Positions 23,315 to 36,820 are shown, counted from the first letter of the stretch. The stretch is DNA of 64,000 nt from Pseudocercospora fijiensis CIRAD86 (GCF_000340215.1 NW_006921533.1:683616-747615), one strand, 5' to 3'. Numbers and translations are program-made. Notes: a model not told the origin generated them from the sequence alone.

Positions 23315-23483
23315 TGTGACGCGTTAGCTCAGTCACATAACAGGCACGTGACTTCTTAGCTTGAAGAATTTTCTACACTGTATTTTAGACTATAGAAGAG
23401 ATAGAACATAGGCAATTAACGAAGCCAATTCAACCGCCGGCAATGCAGTATTACGTAAGTAATCTACTACGCTATACGTAATA
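23315..23483 (+). repeat. Copia 5' LTR (169 bp)
   Basis: Aligns without gaps to 36821-36989 with 14 differences, all C/T at CpA or G/A at TpG. The outer (left) half of this copy keeps CA/TG, and the inner half is converted to TA. It starts TGTGACGCG. Confidence 0.92.
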
Positions 23484-23559
23484 GTTATAAGCCCGGATTT
23501 AATCCGCGGTGTTAGAGACTTCTATAGTAGGAAAGAATTTTCTATTCTACGAGACCTTT

Positions 23560-24870
23560 AACAATCGATAGTCTTAACGGCACTATAAGAAAACAACTAT
23601 TTAAGCTTCTATAAGCCTCTATAATCGTTTCGAATTTAGTATATCCTTAATAGCCCTCTTATTAGCTAGTCGCCTCGGTAGTAGCAAGCTTATCATCCTT
23701 CGTAGACCTAATAATTAGGATCGATAGTTTAAGCAAACTAAGACATACCTAACTAGATATAAGACCTAGGTCCTTACTAACCTATATTCGACTAAGCTAA
23801 CTAAACTAGTATAACCCCTTCTCCCGGAATTCGATATAGAACAACTTATAAGCAACCCCCTATATTAGGCTAGGGCAAAGCTTACTAAGGAACACTTTAA
23901 TATAAGGAAGGCGGAGTTTAAACGCTTTAGAATAGCTCGTAATAAGACAATTAAATATCTAGCTACAACTATAGATATTCGCTATTATTTAGAGATTACT
24001 AATCCTAATATAGACAACGTAGCACTAACTATACGGCTTATTCTAACTCGATTAAAGAACAAGCTTATGCCTAATACTTAATAGCAAAGGACTGCCCTTA
24101 GTAAGGAGCTTTACCGCCTTGTAAATTCTAAGTAGGTAAAGGACCCCGAGCACTAGTATAAGGAATGGCTTGATCTTTATAAGACAATAAAACGCATACA
24201 ATACCCGGAATTTGACAACTTAGTAACCTACCTATATACTACAGTTACAAATATAGATAAAACCTATAGCAAAGGGCTCTATATAATATACTAGGTAGGG
24301 CTATCGGTTAACAACTTCTATCAACTTATTAGTATAGTACGAGAATATGCCCGCAATATGCTAGGTACTTCTACGAAGAAGGGTTTATCTTTTAGTATTA
24401 TCTACGAAGAAGGTAAAGCTAGTGCTAACGCTGCTCTATAAGCTATAGACGACAACGACAAACCTAATAAGAATAAGGGCCGTAGTAATAGTAGCAACCG
24501 TATACTAAAGACCTATACTAAACTTACTAGTATAGGAGAGAAGAAGGTATATAAGAACCGGGGCAAATGTACTATAGTAAACTATCGACTTCGAGAATAG
24601 GTTAAAGAGAAGGATAAGGACAATAAGTAGAAAGGAAAGCTAAAGTACTTTAAATCCTACCTACGTAAGAATAAGGGCTTCTACTTAAGACAGGCTAAGT
24701 TCTTTAAAGACCTACTAGCTATTAAGATTGCCTAGCAACACTATAGACTTTCGGCTAAAGATAGAGACGATACTAGAATAGGAAATGGATTAGACAAAGT
24801 CTCGCTAGCCTGCTTCTTTAAACCTAACACTCTAGACCTATTAGCCTTCGCCTTAGTTACCCTTGCACCA
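23560..24870 (+). pseudogene. Copia gag, RIP-inactivated
   Basis: Plus-strand reading shows a Copia-type gag with conserved phrases such as ISSLSSLDSSNTSIYIEEIR-like helices diluted by TAG/TAA. A basic region near 24440-24620 is followed by a degraded Cys/His motif near 24640 (KYFKSYLRKNKGFY), where Tyr and Ser may replace Cys and His. No intact ORF. Confidence 0.6.
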
Positions 24871-24899
24871 ACCACCTATCTATTAATAGCTATAAGGGG

Positions 24900-25160
24900 C
24901 AAGAAATGGAATCCCTTTGTTAGCCTAATATACGATAGTAGGTCTAACTATAACATTGTCAACTGCCCTAGTCGCTTTAACTTTTAGGCAATGTTTATTC
25001 CTTCGCGAGCTACTATTACAATAGGAACTAGATATAACAAAGTTATCGCTATTAGAAGGGCATCCTTTACTATTAAGTTAGTAGTAGGTAAACCCCTAAC
25101 TATTAAGCTAAAAGAGTGCCTCTATGTCCCTAATTTCTATACTAATATTATTAGAGGGGC
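24900..25160 (+). pseudogene. Copia protease, active site mutated; interrupted by nested Gypsy insertion
   Basis: LIYDSRSNYNIVNCPSRF at about 24925-24980 corresponds to the protease active site. DSG has become DSR (24934-24942), consistent with GGG-to-AGG at a TpG. A 66-codon open stretch (24991-25191) encodes the rest, including ECLYVPNFYTN, typical of Copia just before the GAG-pre-integrase region. The reading frame resumes in phase at 32309 after the nested element and one copy of GGGCA are removed. Confidence 0.75.
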
Positions 25161-25161
25161 A
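25157..25161. repeat. Target-site duplication GGGCA, left copy (nested Gypsy)
   Basis: Repeated exactly at 32304-32308. Taking one copy away restores the Copia frame, which supports the call. Confidence 0.88.
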
Positions 25162-25357
25162 TATAAGAAGGGTATATTAGCAGGTAGATAGGGTGGTAGT
25201 AGGTACGAGTAGTATTCGATAAGGATCTAGAAGGAGAGGGAGGAAGGCAGGCAAGTTGGCCTAACGCTAAGCGCTAAGCCCTACCTAAGGCACCGAGACC
25301 CCGGCTTTACTCGGCCTAACTATATGCCAATTACGTATAGCCTCTTTAGCCCTAATA
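25162..25357 (-). repeat. Nested Gypsy 3' LTR (196 bp)
   Basis: Aligns without gaps to 32108-32303 with six differences, all RIP-type. Read on the minus strand it begins TATTAGGG and ends CTTCTTATA. Confidence 0.9.
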
Positions 25358-26589
25358 TACGCTTCCCTTCTAAAGGCCGCGCCCTCGTAGCCTATCAATT
25401 TCGACCTCTATTGCTGCTAACTTAGCAAGTCTAATAGACTGCTTAGCTCGCGCTAAATTGAACACTTAACTACCTAATTATGTAACTATATTAAACCTCA
25501 CTTTCTAATACAACGTCTAACTCTAACTGCGCTATCCTTATATATAATAAAGTAAAGGGATATAAAGCTATAAGAATTGAGGGCTATTAACTAATTACAA
25601 TACGAGCGCGCCTTCCCTACTATAATAGGTAGGCGTACGAGGTATTATAGTACTACCTCCGTTCTAAGTAATATCGTTCCGAGTTCTCTACGTCTACTCT
25701 AAAAGACCTAGAAATGTCCGCTCCGAGGGTTTGTCCGTTCCGAGGGTTGTTCTTATTATTACGAGGACTATTATTTACTATCGTAGTTTTACTAGCCCTA
25801 ATTAGTTAGGTTTAGTAGCCTTCAATTGTTAATCTTATCTTATCTTTTAAAAAACATAGCTCGTCTAGTTTCTATAGGTAAAGGCTATTATAAGTACAGT
25901 AGTAGAGGTTCGCCTCGCTTAAAGGGTTAGATAGATCGAGGAGTAACCTATTGTCCGCAAGATCGACCCTAGCTAGCTTAGCTCTATAGTTTTGCCCTTA
26001 GTTAGTTAGTCTATTAGTCTACTTAATCTTTTAAGCGGCTTAAAGTTTTAACTTAGCCTCAAAGTTTTAATTAAACTTTTAACAGGTTCAAGCTTTAACT
26101 TAGTTAGTATAGCGCCTTAGGCTCGCAGTATAGGTAAGGTTATATCTATAGGCGTAGTAACAATAGTAGGTAATGTTAACAATAGCGGCGCTAGTCGTCT
26201 TAGCGCTAACTTTACCTCGCTTCTAATCTTCTTCTTTAACTAACAACAACTCGGTAATACCGTTACTAACATAGCTATATCCTTCCTTCCTTAACTAGCG
26301 ATATACCCCGCAACACTGTTACTAATATAGCCGCGCCGGCCGCGCCGATTGCCTAGGCCTCGAGGCCTCGACGGAATAAGGGAACAAGAGGGGGACCTAT
26401 AGGGCGCGTTAGTAAAGAGGTAGAGTCCTTAAAAGAGTAGGCAATTAGTTAACGCGTCGTAGCGCGCTTATTAATACTCGGTACGCGTTTACTATAGTAG
26501 TATAGTCTTATTGTCCTTTGTTACTAACAATTGCTTGCTTCTAATTAGTTAGCTAATAGTACCCCGGGGGTAGCATTAATCCTAGGCCT

Positions 26590-29500
26590 TAATAGTAACA
26601 TTATAAGCTTTTAGCCTTCTTCTTATCCTTTACGCTAGTCTAATACTTATCTAACAACTCGGTTATGTCCTTAAAGGAGTTTTTAGCTTCCTATAAGTCC
26701 TATTCTAGTAAATAGCCTTACTATCTTAATAGGTACTCCTTCTTGCCTTGCCTAGTCCGATAGTTTAGGATACGTTCTATAGACTACAGTTCTTCGCTAT
26801 TAGCTAAGACTTCTTCTAACTTAGTAGGCGCTTTATCGCCTTCGCGTTAGTAGTACGGTTTAAGGAGGGAGATATAGAAGGTATTATAGATAGTGTAATA
26901 AGGTAGAAGCTATAACTAGTAGGCCTAGCTATTGCCCTTCGGTTCTCGGATACGGAATAGCCTAATGTATCTTAGTGCGAGCTTAGGCCTTGTTTTGCCG
27001 TTAGGTAATAGGTGTTTGCGGATACGGAGGTTCTTAGTACTTAGTATAACTATGTCGCCTTGCTTGAAAGTTATTAGCGTATAGTGTTTGTTATAGTAGG
27101 CCTTCTAATATGCCTAGGCCTTTGCTAGTTTGTTAGCTATCTTAGCGTAAATCTCTCGCATCTTTTGAACCCTCTTAATAGCCGCTAGTGTCTTAGGTTA
27201 ACCCGCTTCCCTTTCCTTACGCTCGGCCTCGAGCGATAGGTCTTGTAGTATAGTAGCGTTCTAGCCTATTATAGCTATATATAGTAATACCTTAGTTAAT
27301 AAGTAGACACTATTATTATATACGAATTCTATAGGCTATAGGAGGTTAACCTAGTCGTTAGGGTTCTCGTTAATGTAACTGCGTAGGTGCTGCTATAGGG
27401 TAGCATTCTGCCTTTTAGTCTAACTATCTGTTTGTAGATAGAATGCTATAGACAGGCGATGCTTGAGTCTTAGCTGTAGGCAAATCTCACTCTAATAGTA
27501 AGATATAAATGTCGAGCCCTAGTCGGAGACTATCCCCTTAGGGGTTCCCTAATAGCTATAGAAGATGTTGTTCTATAACGACTTAGCTAGGTTAATAGCC
27601 GTCTAATCCTTTCGGGTAGGAATGTAACGAGCGCCCTTAGTAAACCAATCTACGACAACTAGGATAGTATTATATACATCCTTGCTACCCCTACGCTTAG
27701 CAGGCGGGAGGCCTGTAATAAAATCCATTGTAAGCTTAGCAAATGGCTTCTTTAGAATAGGGAGTAAAGACAACTCGCCAAATAGTAAGTGCTTTAGTAC
27801 TTTAACTCGTTAATATACGGCATACGTGTTTACGTAGTCCTTTATGTCCCGCTTACTATTTAGCTAGTAGTATGTACGCGATAGTAGCTCGTGCGACCTC
27901 TCTATACTATAGTAACCGGCAAGCTTACTATTATAGTGTCGCTTAAGAAGCTCTTATCGGATCGAATATTTAGCGGGGATATAGTATCTGCCCTTAAACT
28001 TTAAATAACCTTTATTATCGATCGACTAGTTATTACTCTTACTAGATCGAGTCTTTCGCCTACTTACAAGCTTATCGATACGTTTAGTAGCAAAGGCGTC
28101 CCTCTACTAAGCCCGTAATAGCTTATCTATAAACGATTAACTATCCCTATTTGCAAGGTTATTTAATAGCACCCTCGCTATTAAACGAGGTACGTATTAT
28201 ATACATCTAATAGTACTAGCAGCCGGATTAACTATATTAGTGCTATCGCTGTTACTATATATTGCGATGTCGACTAGGGAGTTATTATAACTTCTCCTAT
28301 CTATATCCTTAGCCCTTGCCTTAATACGCACTATTAATATAGCAAGAGTATTAATATACTTTAAGCCGTCGCAGAGTCCGGTAAGCCGCTTATCCTACGC
28401 GTGCTTATTAACAATACGGGCTATAGCAATCTTATGCTATAGGGTTAGAAACAATAAATTAATAGATTGCTAAGTCCCGCTATCGTAATTAGGTCGCCTC
28501 GATAGGCTATTAGCAGGGTTGCTTACGCCTAGCCGATATAATATATTAAAATCAAACCTAGCGAGGTAGACGGCCTATCTAGCCTATCGACCTATAACTC
28601 TAGTAACCTTAGTAATGCTACGGAGGTTGTTATAGTCTGTATAGACCTGTATCGTATATTAGGCCCTATCGAGGTAATGCCTCTAATGCTTAAAGGCCTC
28701 GACTATAGCTAAGAGCTCTTGCTTGTAGGTCTCGTAGCGACGCTTAGTATCGATTATCTTCCTCGAGAAGAAGGCAATCGGGTGCTAGTAATAGTTATTA
28801 TCTAATTGCTAGGATATAATAGCCGATATAGCGAACTGTAAAGCGTTAGTCTTAATTCGGATCTACTTGTTTAGCACGAAATAGTATAACAAGGGGACTT
28901 TAGTAAAGCGCTACTTTAGACCGTTAAAAGCGGCTTATACTCTATTAGTCTATTTGAACTCTCTAGATAGATTAGCCTTGGTTTTAGTAAGTTCCGTTAG
29001 TAGCATTACGTACCGCGAGTAACCTTCGATAAATCGACGGTAGAAGTTAGCAAAACCTAGGAATAATTGAAGCTCTTTAATACTAGTAGGTATTAGCTAT
29101 TTAGTAATAGTCTTAATTCGATTAGGATTAGCCTTAATACCCTCGGTTAATACGAGGAAGCTAAGGAAGGACACCTCTTTAGTAGCAAAGGTGCATTTAG
29201 AAGGCTTGTAATATAGGCTATAGGCCTATAGGCGATCGAGGACCTTTCGTACTATAGCCTAGTGTTCTACAATATTAGGTAAGTGTGTGTAAACTAGGAT
29301 GTTATCTAGGTAAACTATACAGAGGTGATCTAATAGGCCTAATAGGGCCCGATTAATATAGGACTAGAATATAGTAGGGGTATTAGCTAGCCTAAATAGT
29401 ATAACTAAGTACTCGAAATAGCTATAGCGAGTACGAAAGGCTGTCTTCTATTTATCGCCCTTACGAATACGGATACGGTAATAGGCGTCCTTAATGTCTA

Positions 29501-30480
29501 ATATAGTATAGTAGTAGGTACTAGAAAGGCGATCGAGGGTCTTATTAATAAGAGGAAGTAGATAGCGATCTTTAATAGTAATAGCATTAAGCCTACGATA
29601 ATCGATATAGAGGCGTAGGCTACTATCCTTCTTTAGTACGAACAGGATAGGGGTACTAGTAGGGCTATTACTATACCGTATCCGGCTATTAGCTAGGTTT
29701 TCCTCTAGGTACTTACGCAATATAGCAAGCTCTCGTTTACTAAGGTTGTAGAGGGGTCTAAAAGGGACCTCTTTACCCTCTATAATATCAATCTTATAAT
29801 CCGTCTCTTTAAATATAGGCAATGTCGATGCTAAGTAGTGTTTAAACACATTAATGTAGGTCTCTCGAATAGGTTCTAGTATACGCTCAAGCTGTTTAGG
29901 ATCTATGCCATTAGGGGGCACTAGTTTATCGTTATTACTACTAAGTAGGTCGGCAGTTAGATTAGCTAAGGCGGGAGTTAGGTTGCTAATAAATAGGACC
30001 CTAATATTATTAGGACACTCGCTAATATCGATATATTCAATGTCCTCTTTCCTAGCGATTCTAAATCGCTATTATTGACTGCCTAAGTCTATAACTATAG
30101 CATAGTACTTAAGAACAGGGTTGCTAATAACAATGTCGGATAGGAGGCTGTCTATATCTACCGCGTAGGCAGTAAAGTTTAGTAGGCGTTTATTTCCGAG
30201 GTCGTCCTTTAGAGCTATATAGATATAGTAGGCTCCGTAGGTTAAGTGCCGAGCGTCATTAAACTAAGCAAGGGTTAGCAGGTTAGTCCTAGGCAATTGT
30301 CGAAGGTCTAATTACTTAGCTAGGCGATAGCTGATAAGGGCACTAACTGAATTTCCTAGGTCTAGCGTAACCTTAGTTCTATAATTATTGCTATACGAGT
30401 CCGATACGAGATAGGTGCGTATAATAGCTAGCACAATGTCGATAGTCTTACGCCGTATAAGGCTAACAGTTAGTGCGGCG
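26590..30480 (-). pseudogene. Nested Gypsy pol with chromodomain, RIP-inactivated
   Basis: Minus-strand order: protease (LDLGNSVSALIS near 30340-30370), RT, RNase H, integrase, chromodomain (about 26810-26680). A 157-codon open segment at 29921-29448 covers the RT entry (ILEPIRETYINVFKHYL) through DIKDAYYRIRIRKGDK. The catalytic box reads YLDN (29301-29306 covers D and N) where YLDD is expected, as in the copy at 1-6286. TAG stops elsewhere preclude expression. Confidence 0.85.
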
Positions 30481-30499
30481 CTTACTCTTTTTTCGAAGG

Positions 30500-31830
30500 A
30501 CCGATAGGGGTAGCATTAGCGGCTAAAAGGTACTTACAGTGCTTAGCGGTAGCACGGTCGATTCGGGCCTAATCCTTAGGTTTGTCGTATTAGCCTAGTA
30601 GATAGCTAGTACTGTTACAGTTAAAGCACTTCAACCCGGTTAGTAGACTACCGTAGCTATTATTATTGTTAGTAGAGCGGTTAGCATTATAGGGATATAA
30701 GCCCCTTCTACGGCCCCTATCGCGGCCTCCTCTATATAGCCGTCGGCTACGGCCTCTTCTACGGTCGTTACTATTCCTATTGTTAGCATTGTTATTATAG
30801 TAGGAACCTTAGTTTCCTCCGCGGCTACTACGATTGCCGCGGTTAGTGCTAGCTAGTCGGATCCTCGATTCTAGTCGTTATTAGAGCTAAATAGCCCGTT
30901 CGGCTGTTTCCACTTCGACTATGAATTAAATACGCGTTAGATTAGCCTATTCGAATATACGACGGCGGTCCAATTTAAGGATAAGCTCCTACCTAAGTTT
31001 TAGGCGTATCTTAGAGATCTATATAGAATTAGTCTTAGCCGGGAGATCGTCCTCGAGGGTCTTTAAATAGGCCTTAAATAAACGAGCCGATTAATTAGTC
31101 TTTTATTTAGCTCGAAGGTACTAGTCCTAAGCATATTGTTGCCTTAGTATAGGGTTTCTAAGGGTGTCTAGCATAATAGTCTTATAGGTTTGCTACTAAA
31201 CAGCGGTCTAATTAGTAAGGGAGTCGAAATAGTTATCCTAGGTACGTTTTGGGTCTCTATTAATGTATTGTATAGCATAGACGACTAATAAGTAGTTATC
31301 TAGAAGGGCCCTTAGTGCGTTTCGCTAGTTGAGCTTACAATTACGTATGTAATCGTTGTATTGCTTTCGACTAGAGCCGTTAAATACGGTATAGTCCTTA
31401 AGTTTAGCATCCTTCTTTTAAGTAGGGACGGGTAGAGGAGGACTTGTTATCGTTGGCTTAGCATTAGTTATTAGGGCTTCCTATAGGCGGCGAATCTCGA
31501 GGAGATTATCCTTTAGCTATTGTTCTTAACGTAGGGCAGTAAGCCTATTTTAAGTAGCTTCTTAAAGTCTCGCTACTAGCTAGGGGCTAAAGGCTAGTTA
31601 GCTATATCGACGATTGACAATGTTGTTAAGAATGTCGTTAATAGGCAATTCTAGATCATTACCTAGAATTATAGGTTCTTCTTTAGCAGGTCCTATAGTA
31701 GGCTCTTCGGTAGGAGGCACTTTAGCAGGTACTTTAGTAGGTACCTTAGTAGGCACTGCGCTACTAGCGTTGTTATTGCTAGCGCTGCTAGCGGCAGCAC
31801 GGTTATTGTTGCTTCGCAATAAGCCGGCTA
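30500..31830 (-). pseudogene. Nested Gypsy gag, RIP-inactivated
   Basis: The frame begins near 31819 with an Asn/Ala/Pro-rich segment (APTKVPTKVPAKVPPTEE-like repeats, open at 31598-31819). It continues through the same capsid and RGR-rich region as the gag at 1-910, and ends with a zinc knuckle near 30600-30650. It supplies the gag N-terminus missing from the left-hand copy. Interrupted by TAG/TAA. Confidence 0.75.
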
Positions 31831-32107
31831 TTATAATAGGGGGTAACGCTAATAATATATTATTAGCCCCTAAGATACGGATATAGCGGAATTAGTAGGT
31901 ATTAGTCTAGTACGATTGACTTAGTATAATAGGCCGTATAGAAGGCCTTGCTTAATGATTAGTACGGTTGTTCTTAGTGGAATGGTACGTATAGGTCCCG
32001 TCCTTCGGGCGTAATATAGTTAAATCGATAGTTTTCGTAGCTATACCGCTAAAAGCTTAAAATAAGGACTATCTAGCTACTACCCTTAAAGGGTAGATCG
32101 AATACTG

Positions 32108-32303
32108 TATAAGAAGGGTATATTAGCAGGTAGATAGGGTAGTAGTAGGTACGAGTAGTATTCGATAAGGATCTAGAAGGAGAGGGAGGAAGGCAGGTAA
32201 GTTAGCCTAACGCTAAGCGCTAAGCCCTGCCTAAGGCACCGAGACCCCGGCTTCACTCGGCCTAACTATATGCCAATTACGTATAGCCTCTTTGGCCCTA
32301 ATA
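32108..32303 (-). repeat. Nested Gypsy 5' LTR (196 bp)
   Basis: Same length as the 3' LTR. It is followed directly by GGGCA and the resumption of the Copia reading frame. Confidence 0.9.
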
Positions 32304-32308
32304 GGGCA
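32304..32308. repeat. Target-site duplication GGGCA, right copy (nested Gypsy)
   Basis: Identical to 25157-25161. Confidence 0.88.
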
Positions 32309-35300
32309 ATCTTCTATTACCGTAGGTTTAAGCACAATAAGCTTAATAATATTCTCTACAACCTATAGGGGAAACTACTAGTCCCTCTTATTAGACCTAA
32401 TAACTATATGCCCTATTTCGATATTACCTATAAAGTAGATAGTAAACCCCCGCTCGAATAGCTAATAGGGGATAAAGGCAAGCTATACCTATACCCCTTC
32501 TAACTAGCATAGTCGACAACTATACTATTAGCCTACGTAATAGCTCGTCGCTCCGTACGCCTACTACCGCTAAGGAAGCTTACCCTTAAACAAATATATA
32601 AGGTGTTTAGACATCTCGGCTCTAAGAGAGCGTAAGAGCTTGTAGATAGGGTTAATAGAATAATAAGAGATTATATATATAACAATAAGGTACTAAGAAC
32701 ACCGCTTTGTCCTATATATATATAAGTAAAGGGAAAGAGGCTTATTTCTAGGAGACTAAGGCACTATAATGTATTAATACTAACTCTATATAGACATATT
32801 GCAGCCGACCTAATACAGCTAGATCTAGCCTACAATAGAGACTAGTACATCTTTTACGTATACGATCTGAATACTAGACTTCATTTTATATAGACTATTA
32901 ACAATCGCTAGGAATCAACTCTCCTACAATGCTAGAACTAAATAGCTACCTTCGTACGCAGTATTAGCAGAGACATTATATGCCTATTATCTAACAATAA
33001 AGGAGGAATTTTAGGCCTTCGCTTTCGGTCCTACTTACGCAATAATTATACTATATAGAGGCTAACAGCCCCGTACACATTAGAATAGGACCTAGCTAAG
33101 CGAGCAGGCCGTACTATTATTAAGGTAGCTCGAGCCTTAATAATATATACTAGGTTCCCTCACAACCTATAGCTAGAAGCAGTTTATATAGCTACCTTCC
33201 TCGCTAATAGATTACTAAGGTCTCGAACCGCTAACCTACTAATGCGAACACTATATAAGATTAGCACTAGCTATAAGCCAAATGTAGCCTATATCTACTA
33301 GTTTAGTGTAAGGGCATATCTAGTAATCTACGGCACAGAGACAGCTAATAGCAATAGCAAAAGGAAGGCTATACTACTAAACACTATAAAAGTAGCCTTA
33401 CGGACCTATATTAGGTACCTATATAGTTATAAGGGACACTCTATCTATAGGATATAGGTGCCCTCGAGGATAACAGTGCTACGTATAAGAGATGTTGTAT
33501 TTAACGAAACCAAGTTCTATAACGGCTATAATAACGACCTAGGCGTTGTTATAACTAACTAAGAGCTTGCAGAAGAATATAGTGATCTCGAAGAAGTACA
33601 AGCACCCGCCTCGGAGCATTAGTTTAACGAACTTCGAGAAGCCTACGACATACCTCTAGACCTTGTTAGGTTTAGAGCTAAGGGGGTAGATACACTAATA
33701 GGGCCTAGTCGACTTATAATAGTTAATAGGCTAACAGATAACCCTATTGGACTAGAACTACTACTACCTTAACTACTAGCACTAGCTAAGCTGCAGCTTG
33801 TATAGGTGCCTATATAGAAACGAGACTTTCTAATTAATCTACGCGAAATACTATAACCGCGTAATAATATACTAGATAGATTAATAGAACTAACTATTAA
33901 TTAGCAACTACAACCTAAGAACGATGCTAGTAATAAAGCCCCTGCTAACGAAGTAGACGCACTAGGTTATATAGATAATATAGACTTCAACTTGCTACGT
34001 ACTAAGCTAGCTGAATTGCTAATGCTAATTGAAGCCGCTAATATATCTTATCGTTACTCCCTAAACATAGGAGGGCCGTATTATCGAGTTAACAATCTAA
34101 ACAAACGATAGCGAGCAGCGGCTATCTACCGAGACGGCCGTTACTATATTAGCGACCGAGAACAAGCGAGAAACCTCCTTCTATTTAGCAACCTGTATAT
34201 AGCAGCAGAGCACGAAGCTAGGTTAATATATAGTAACAGCGCCGATAATAATTAAGCTAGCAGCGATCTACCTAATTCCCTAGAACCGCTACTACTTCTA
34301 CGCGACGAACATAATTCAAGCCTTATACCGAAGATCTCAGACCTACTAGTAGAGCTACGTAACTAGCGACAGGTACTTAAGAGCCGGTTTAAGGAACAAT
34401 AGATATATACTGCAAGAGTTGAATTCAATAAGGCCCTAAAGATACGTACCTTTAAATAGGTAGATCTAAATATACTAAATAAGCCTAATCTTCTGCCTCT
34501 TACCTAGGTATTCAAATACAAGGGTAATGCTAATGGCCGACTGATTAAGTTTAAGGTAAGAGTATATACGAGAGGGGACCTTTAGAAGAATACACACTTA
34601 GACACCTATGCCTTAACACTAGCTGTACGAGTTTTCAGAGCCCTTATAGCTATCGTAGCTAAGTTTGACCTAGAAGCTAAGCAAATAGATACAGTTAATG
34701 CCTTCCTTAATACTATGTTCCTATATACGCTATACCTTAGGCCGCCTAATAGATTTAAGTAGAAGGGCAAGGTGCTAAAACTAATCCAAGCACTCTATAG
34801 TCTATAGGAGTTACCTCGGCTATAGTACAACTACTTTACTACAACACTAGAAAACAAACTTAGTATGCAACTAGTAGACAATGTAGACTGCCTATACACC
34901 GACCTAGACAAACAGGTATTTATCTTCTTCTACGTAGACGATATTGTACTGTTATATTACCGCTAGCATATATAAAAGGCAATAGACCTTAAGCAGAGGT
35001 TAATAAAGGAATATAAAATTAGTAACCTAGGAAAGCTCTTATAGTTCCTTAGTATTGAAATTATACACGATAGGTAGAACAGGAAACTATAGCTGTCTTA
35101 GAAGGCATATACCGAGAAGATAGCTTAAAGATACAGTGTCGTAATAGCTAGTCGAAGAGCTAAAGCACCCCTACTAACTAGATACGAGCTATATAAGAAA
35201 CCAACTTCTAGTAAAGATAACTCTACTCGAATTAATCTATTAGCAATCCTAGCCTACTAAAGCCGTATAGGGTTACTTAACTTTGCAGTAGTTTAAACTA

Positions 35301-35980
35301 GGCCAGATATAGCTAAGGTAGTGTCCTTGTTGTCTAAGGCTCTATAGAACCCGCGGACAGAAGACATAGCAGTAGCAGACTAGTGTATTAGGTACCTGCT
35401 AAACACGAAGGACCTATGCTTAGAGTATAACGCAAACGGACTAATAATTACTACTTATTTAAGCTAACAGCTTTATAAATTCTACGGAGCTTCTAACGCA
35501 TCCTATAGTAACTATAAGGGGACGAGACAGTCGTTAGAGGGATAGATATTTAGCCTATTCAATAGACTAGTTAATTAGAAGGTAGTACGACAGTTAACTG
35601 TTACTAAATCTACGACTGAAGCTAAACTGCTAGCTACCTTATATACAGGCTTAGAATTGATCTAGTAGAAGCGTTTCTTTAACAATATTGGCCTTACCTT
35701 AGACAGTATTCCTATACTATACTACGACAATATATAGACTATCCGTATTATTAAGGCTAATACTAGCAAACTGGATACGAAGCTCCGCTATATAGATATT
35801 CACTAGTGCTAGCTAAGGCAAGAATATAAGGCTAGAAGGATTCAATGCGAATACCTAGCTATATAGGATATACTAGCCGATAGAATAACTAAGCTCTATA
35901 GCCCTTAGAACTAGAAGAGGTTTATTAAACAGCTAAGACTAACTAGACTACCTAACCTGACAACTAACTAAGATATACAG
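32309..35980 (+). pseudogene. Copia pol: integrase, RT, RNase H; RIP-inactivated
   Basis: After the GAG-pre-integrase part, the integrase core begins near 32800 (ADLIQLDLAYN) with NNKGG near 32990. RT occupies about 34480-35300: its catalytic box reads YVDDIVLLY near 34940, so this Asp pair is preserved. Copia phrases such as AKFDLEAKQIDTVNAFLN are readable. The connection/RNase H region follows (TKSTTEAKLLA, then ADRITKLYSP near 35875). Frequent TAG codons fall where Trp or Gln is expected. Confidence 0.85.
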
Positions 35981-36820
35981 TTATAGGGGTATATAAGGAA
36001 GCAACTCTTCCTCTAACAACCTCTTCCTCTTTAGTAATACGAAGACAACTCTATATAATAGGTAGTAGGCGCCCCCCCCTATTAATTGTAACTAAGTCGA
36101 TTAAGTATACCTTTATCGATTGGCGCTAGCAAAAGTGTCTAATACGATAACGACGACTAATTAGAACAAAGGATTTAACCTTACCTTCTAATATAGACTA
36201 AACAAATAGTATAGGAAACCTTACTTTCGGGGTACGTTACTATCGCCTATATTATTACTTCGAACGTCACTTCTACTAACTAATAACAAGTCTGCGGCGA
36301 TTGTATTAGTGCTAGTAATAATAGTGCAGTAGTCTTAGCTAAGGGTAGCGTCCTTAGTTAAGTTACTTATCCTAATTTATTAAATCTGTTTAACTAATAT
36401 ATATCTTACCTAATCCTTTATCTAATTAAATAGACGCTACCTATGCGATTAATATAATAACCGATAGTAATAATGTAATAGGCTTAGTTTAGCTAAACTA
36501 ACTTTACTATACGATACGAGTACTTAGATAAGGCTTAATAGTGTCGGTCTGTGCTTAGACTACGTAGGAAGACAACAGTTCCTAGTAATAGGGACTATAT
36601 ATAAAGGTGTATATATAGTCCGGATTATATAACGATATCCTTCTAGGGTAATCGGGGTATAAAATAAGACTCTCTTATATATAGTGTAGATTTAAACTAT
36701 TTTTTTAGTGTTTTAATAAAGCACTATATAAGGAGTTAAAAGGATTAATTTTCTTTTGTTTGCATATAAAGAAGCATTAACTACCTTGCCTAAAACCCTT
36801 TTATATAAGCTAAGGGGGTG
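35981..36820 (+). other. Copia 3' non-coding region
   Basis: About 840 bp of RIP-mutated, AT-leaning DNA between the RNase H end and the 3' LTR. No ORF, ending in the polypurine tract at about 36811-36820. Confidence 0.6.

Larger units (their letters stand above)
25162..32303 (-). mobile_element. Complete nested Ty3/Gypsy chromovirus-type retrotransposon, RIP-inactivated
   Basis: 7142 bp, inserted minus-strand into the Copia protease region. It has 196-bp LTRs at both ends and the GGGCA duplication. Gag is at about 31830-30500, pol at about 30480-26590 including a C-terminal chromodomain, and about 1.2 kb of 3' non-coding DNA precedes the 3' LTR. It is the same family as 1-6286. Its longest open stretch (29448-29921) is RT. 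The nesting order shows that it inserted after the Copia element. Confidence 0.94.

Noticed and set aside
25162..26575. A 1.4-kb LTR for the Gypsy family, because this whole stretch matches 4843-6286 in reverse complement.
   Set aside because: The copy at the other end is only 196 bp and is followed by GGGCA, which also precedes 25162. The true LTR is therefore 196 bp, and the rest is 3' non-coding internal DNA shared by family members.
36061..36090. Short C-run region (GGCGCCCCCCCC) as a possible regulatory GC box.
   Set aside because: It is inside the Copia 3' non-coding region and has no paired or repeated partner.
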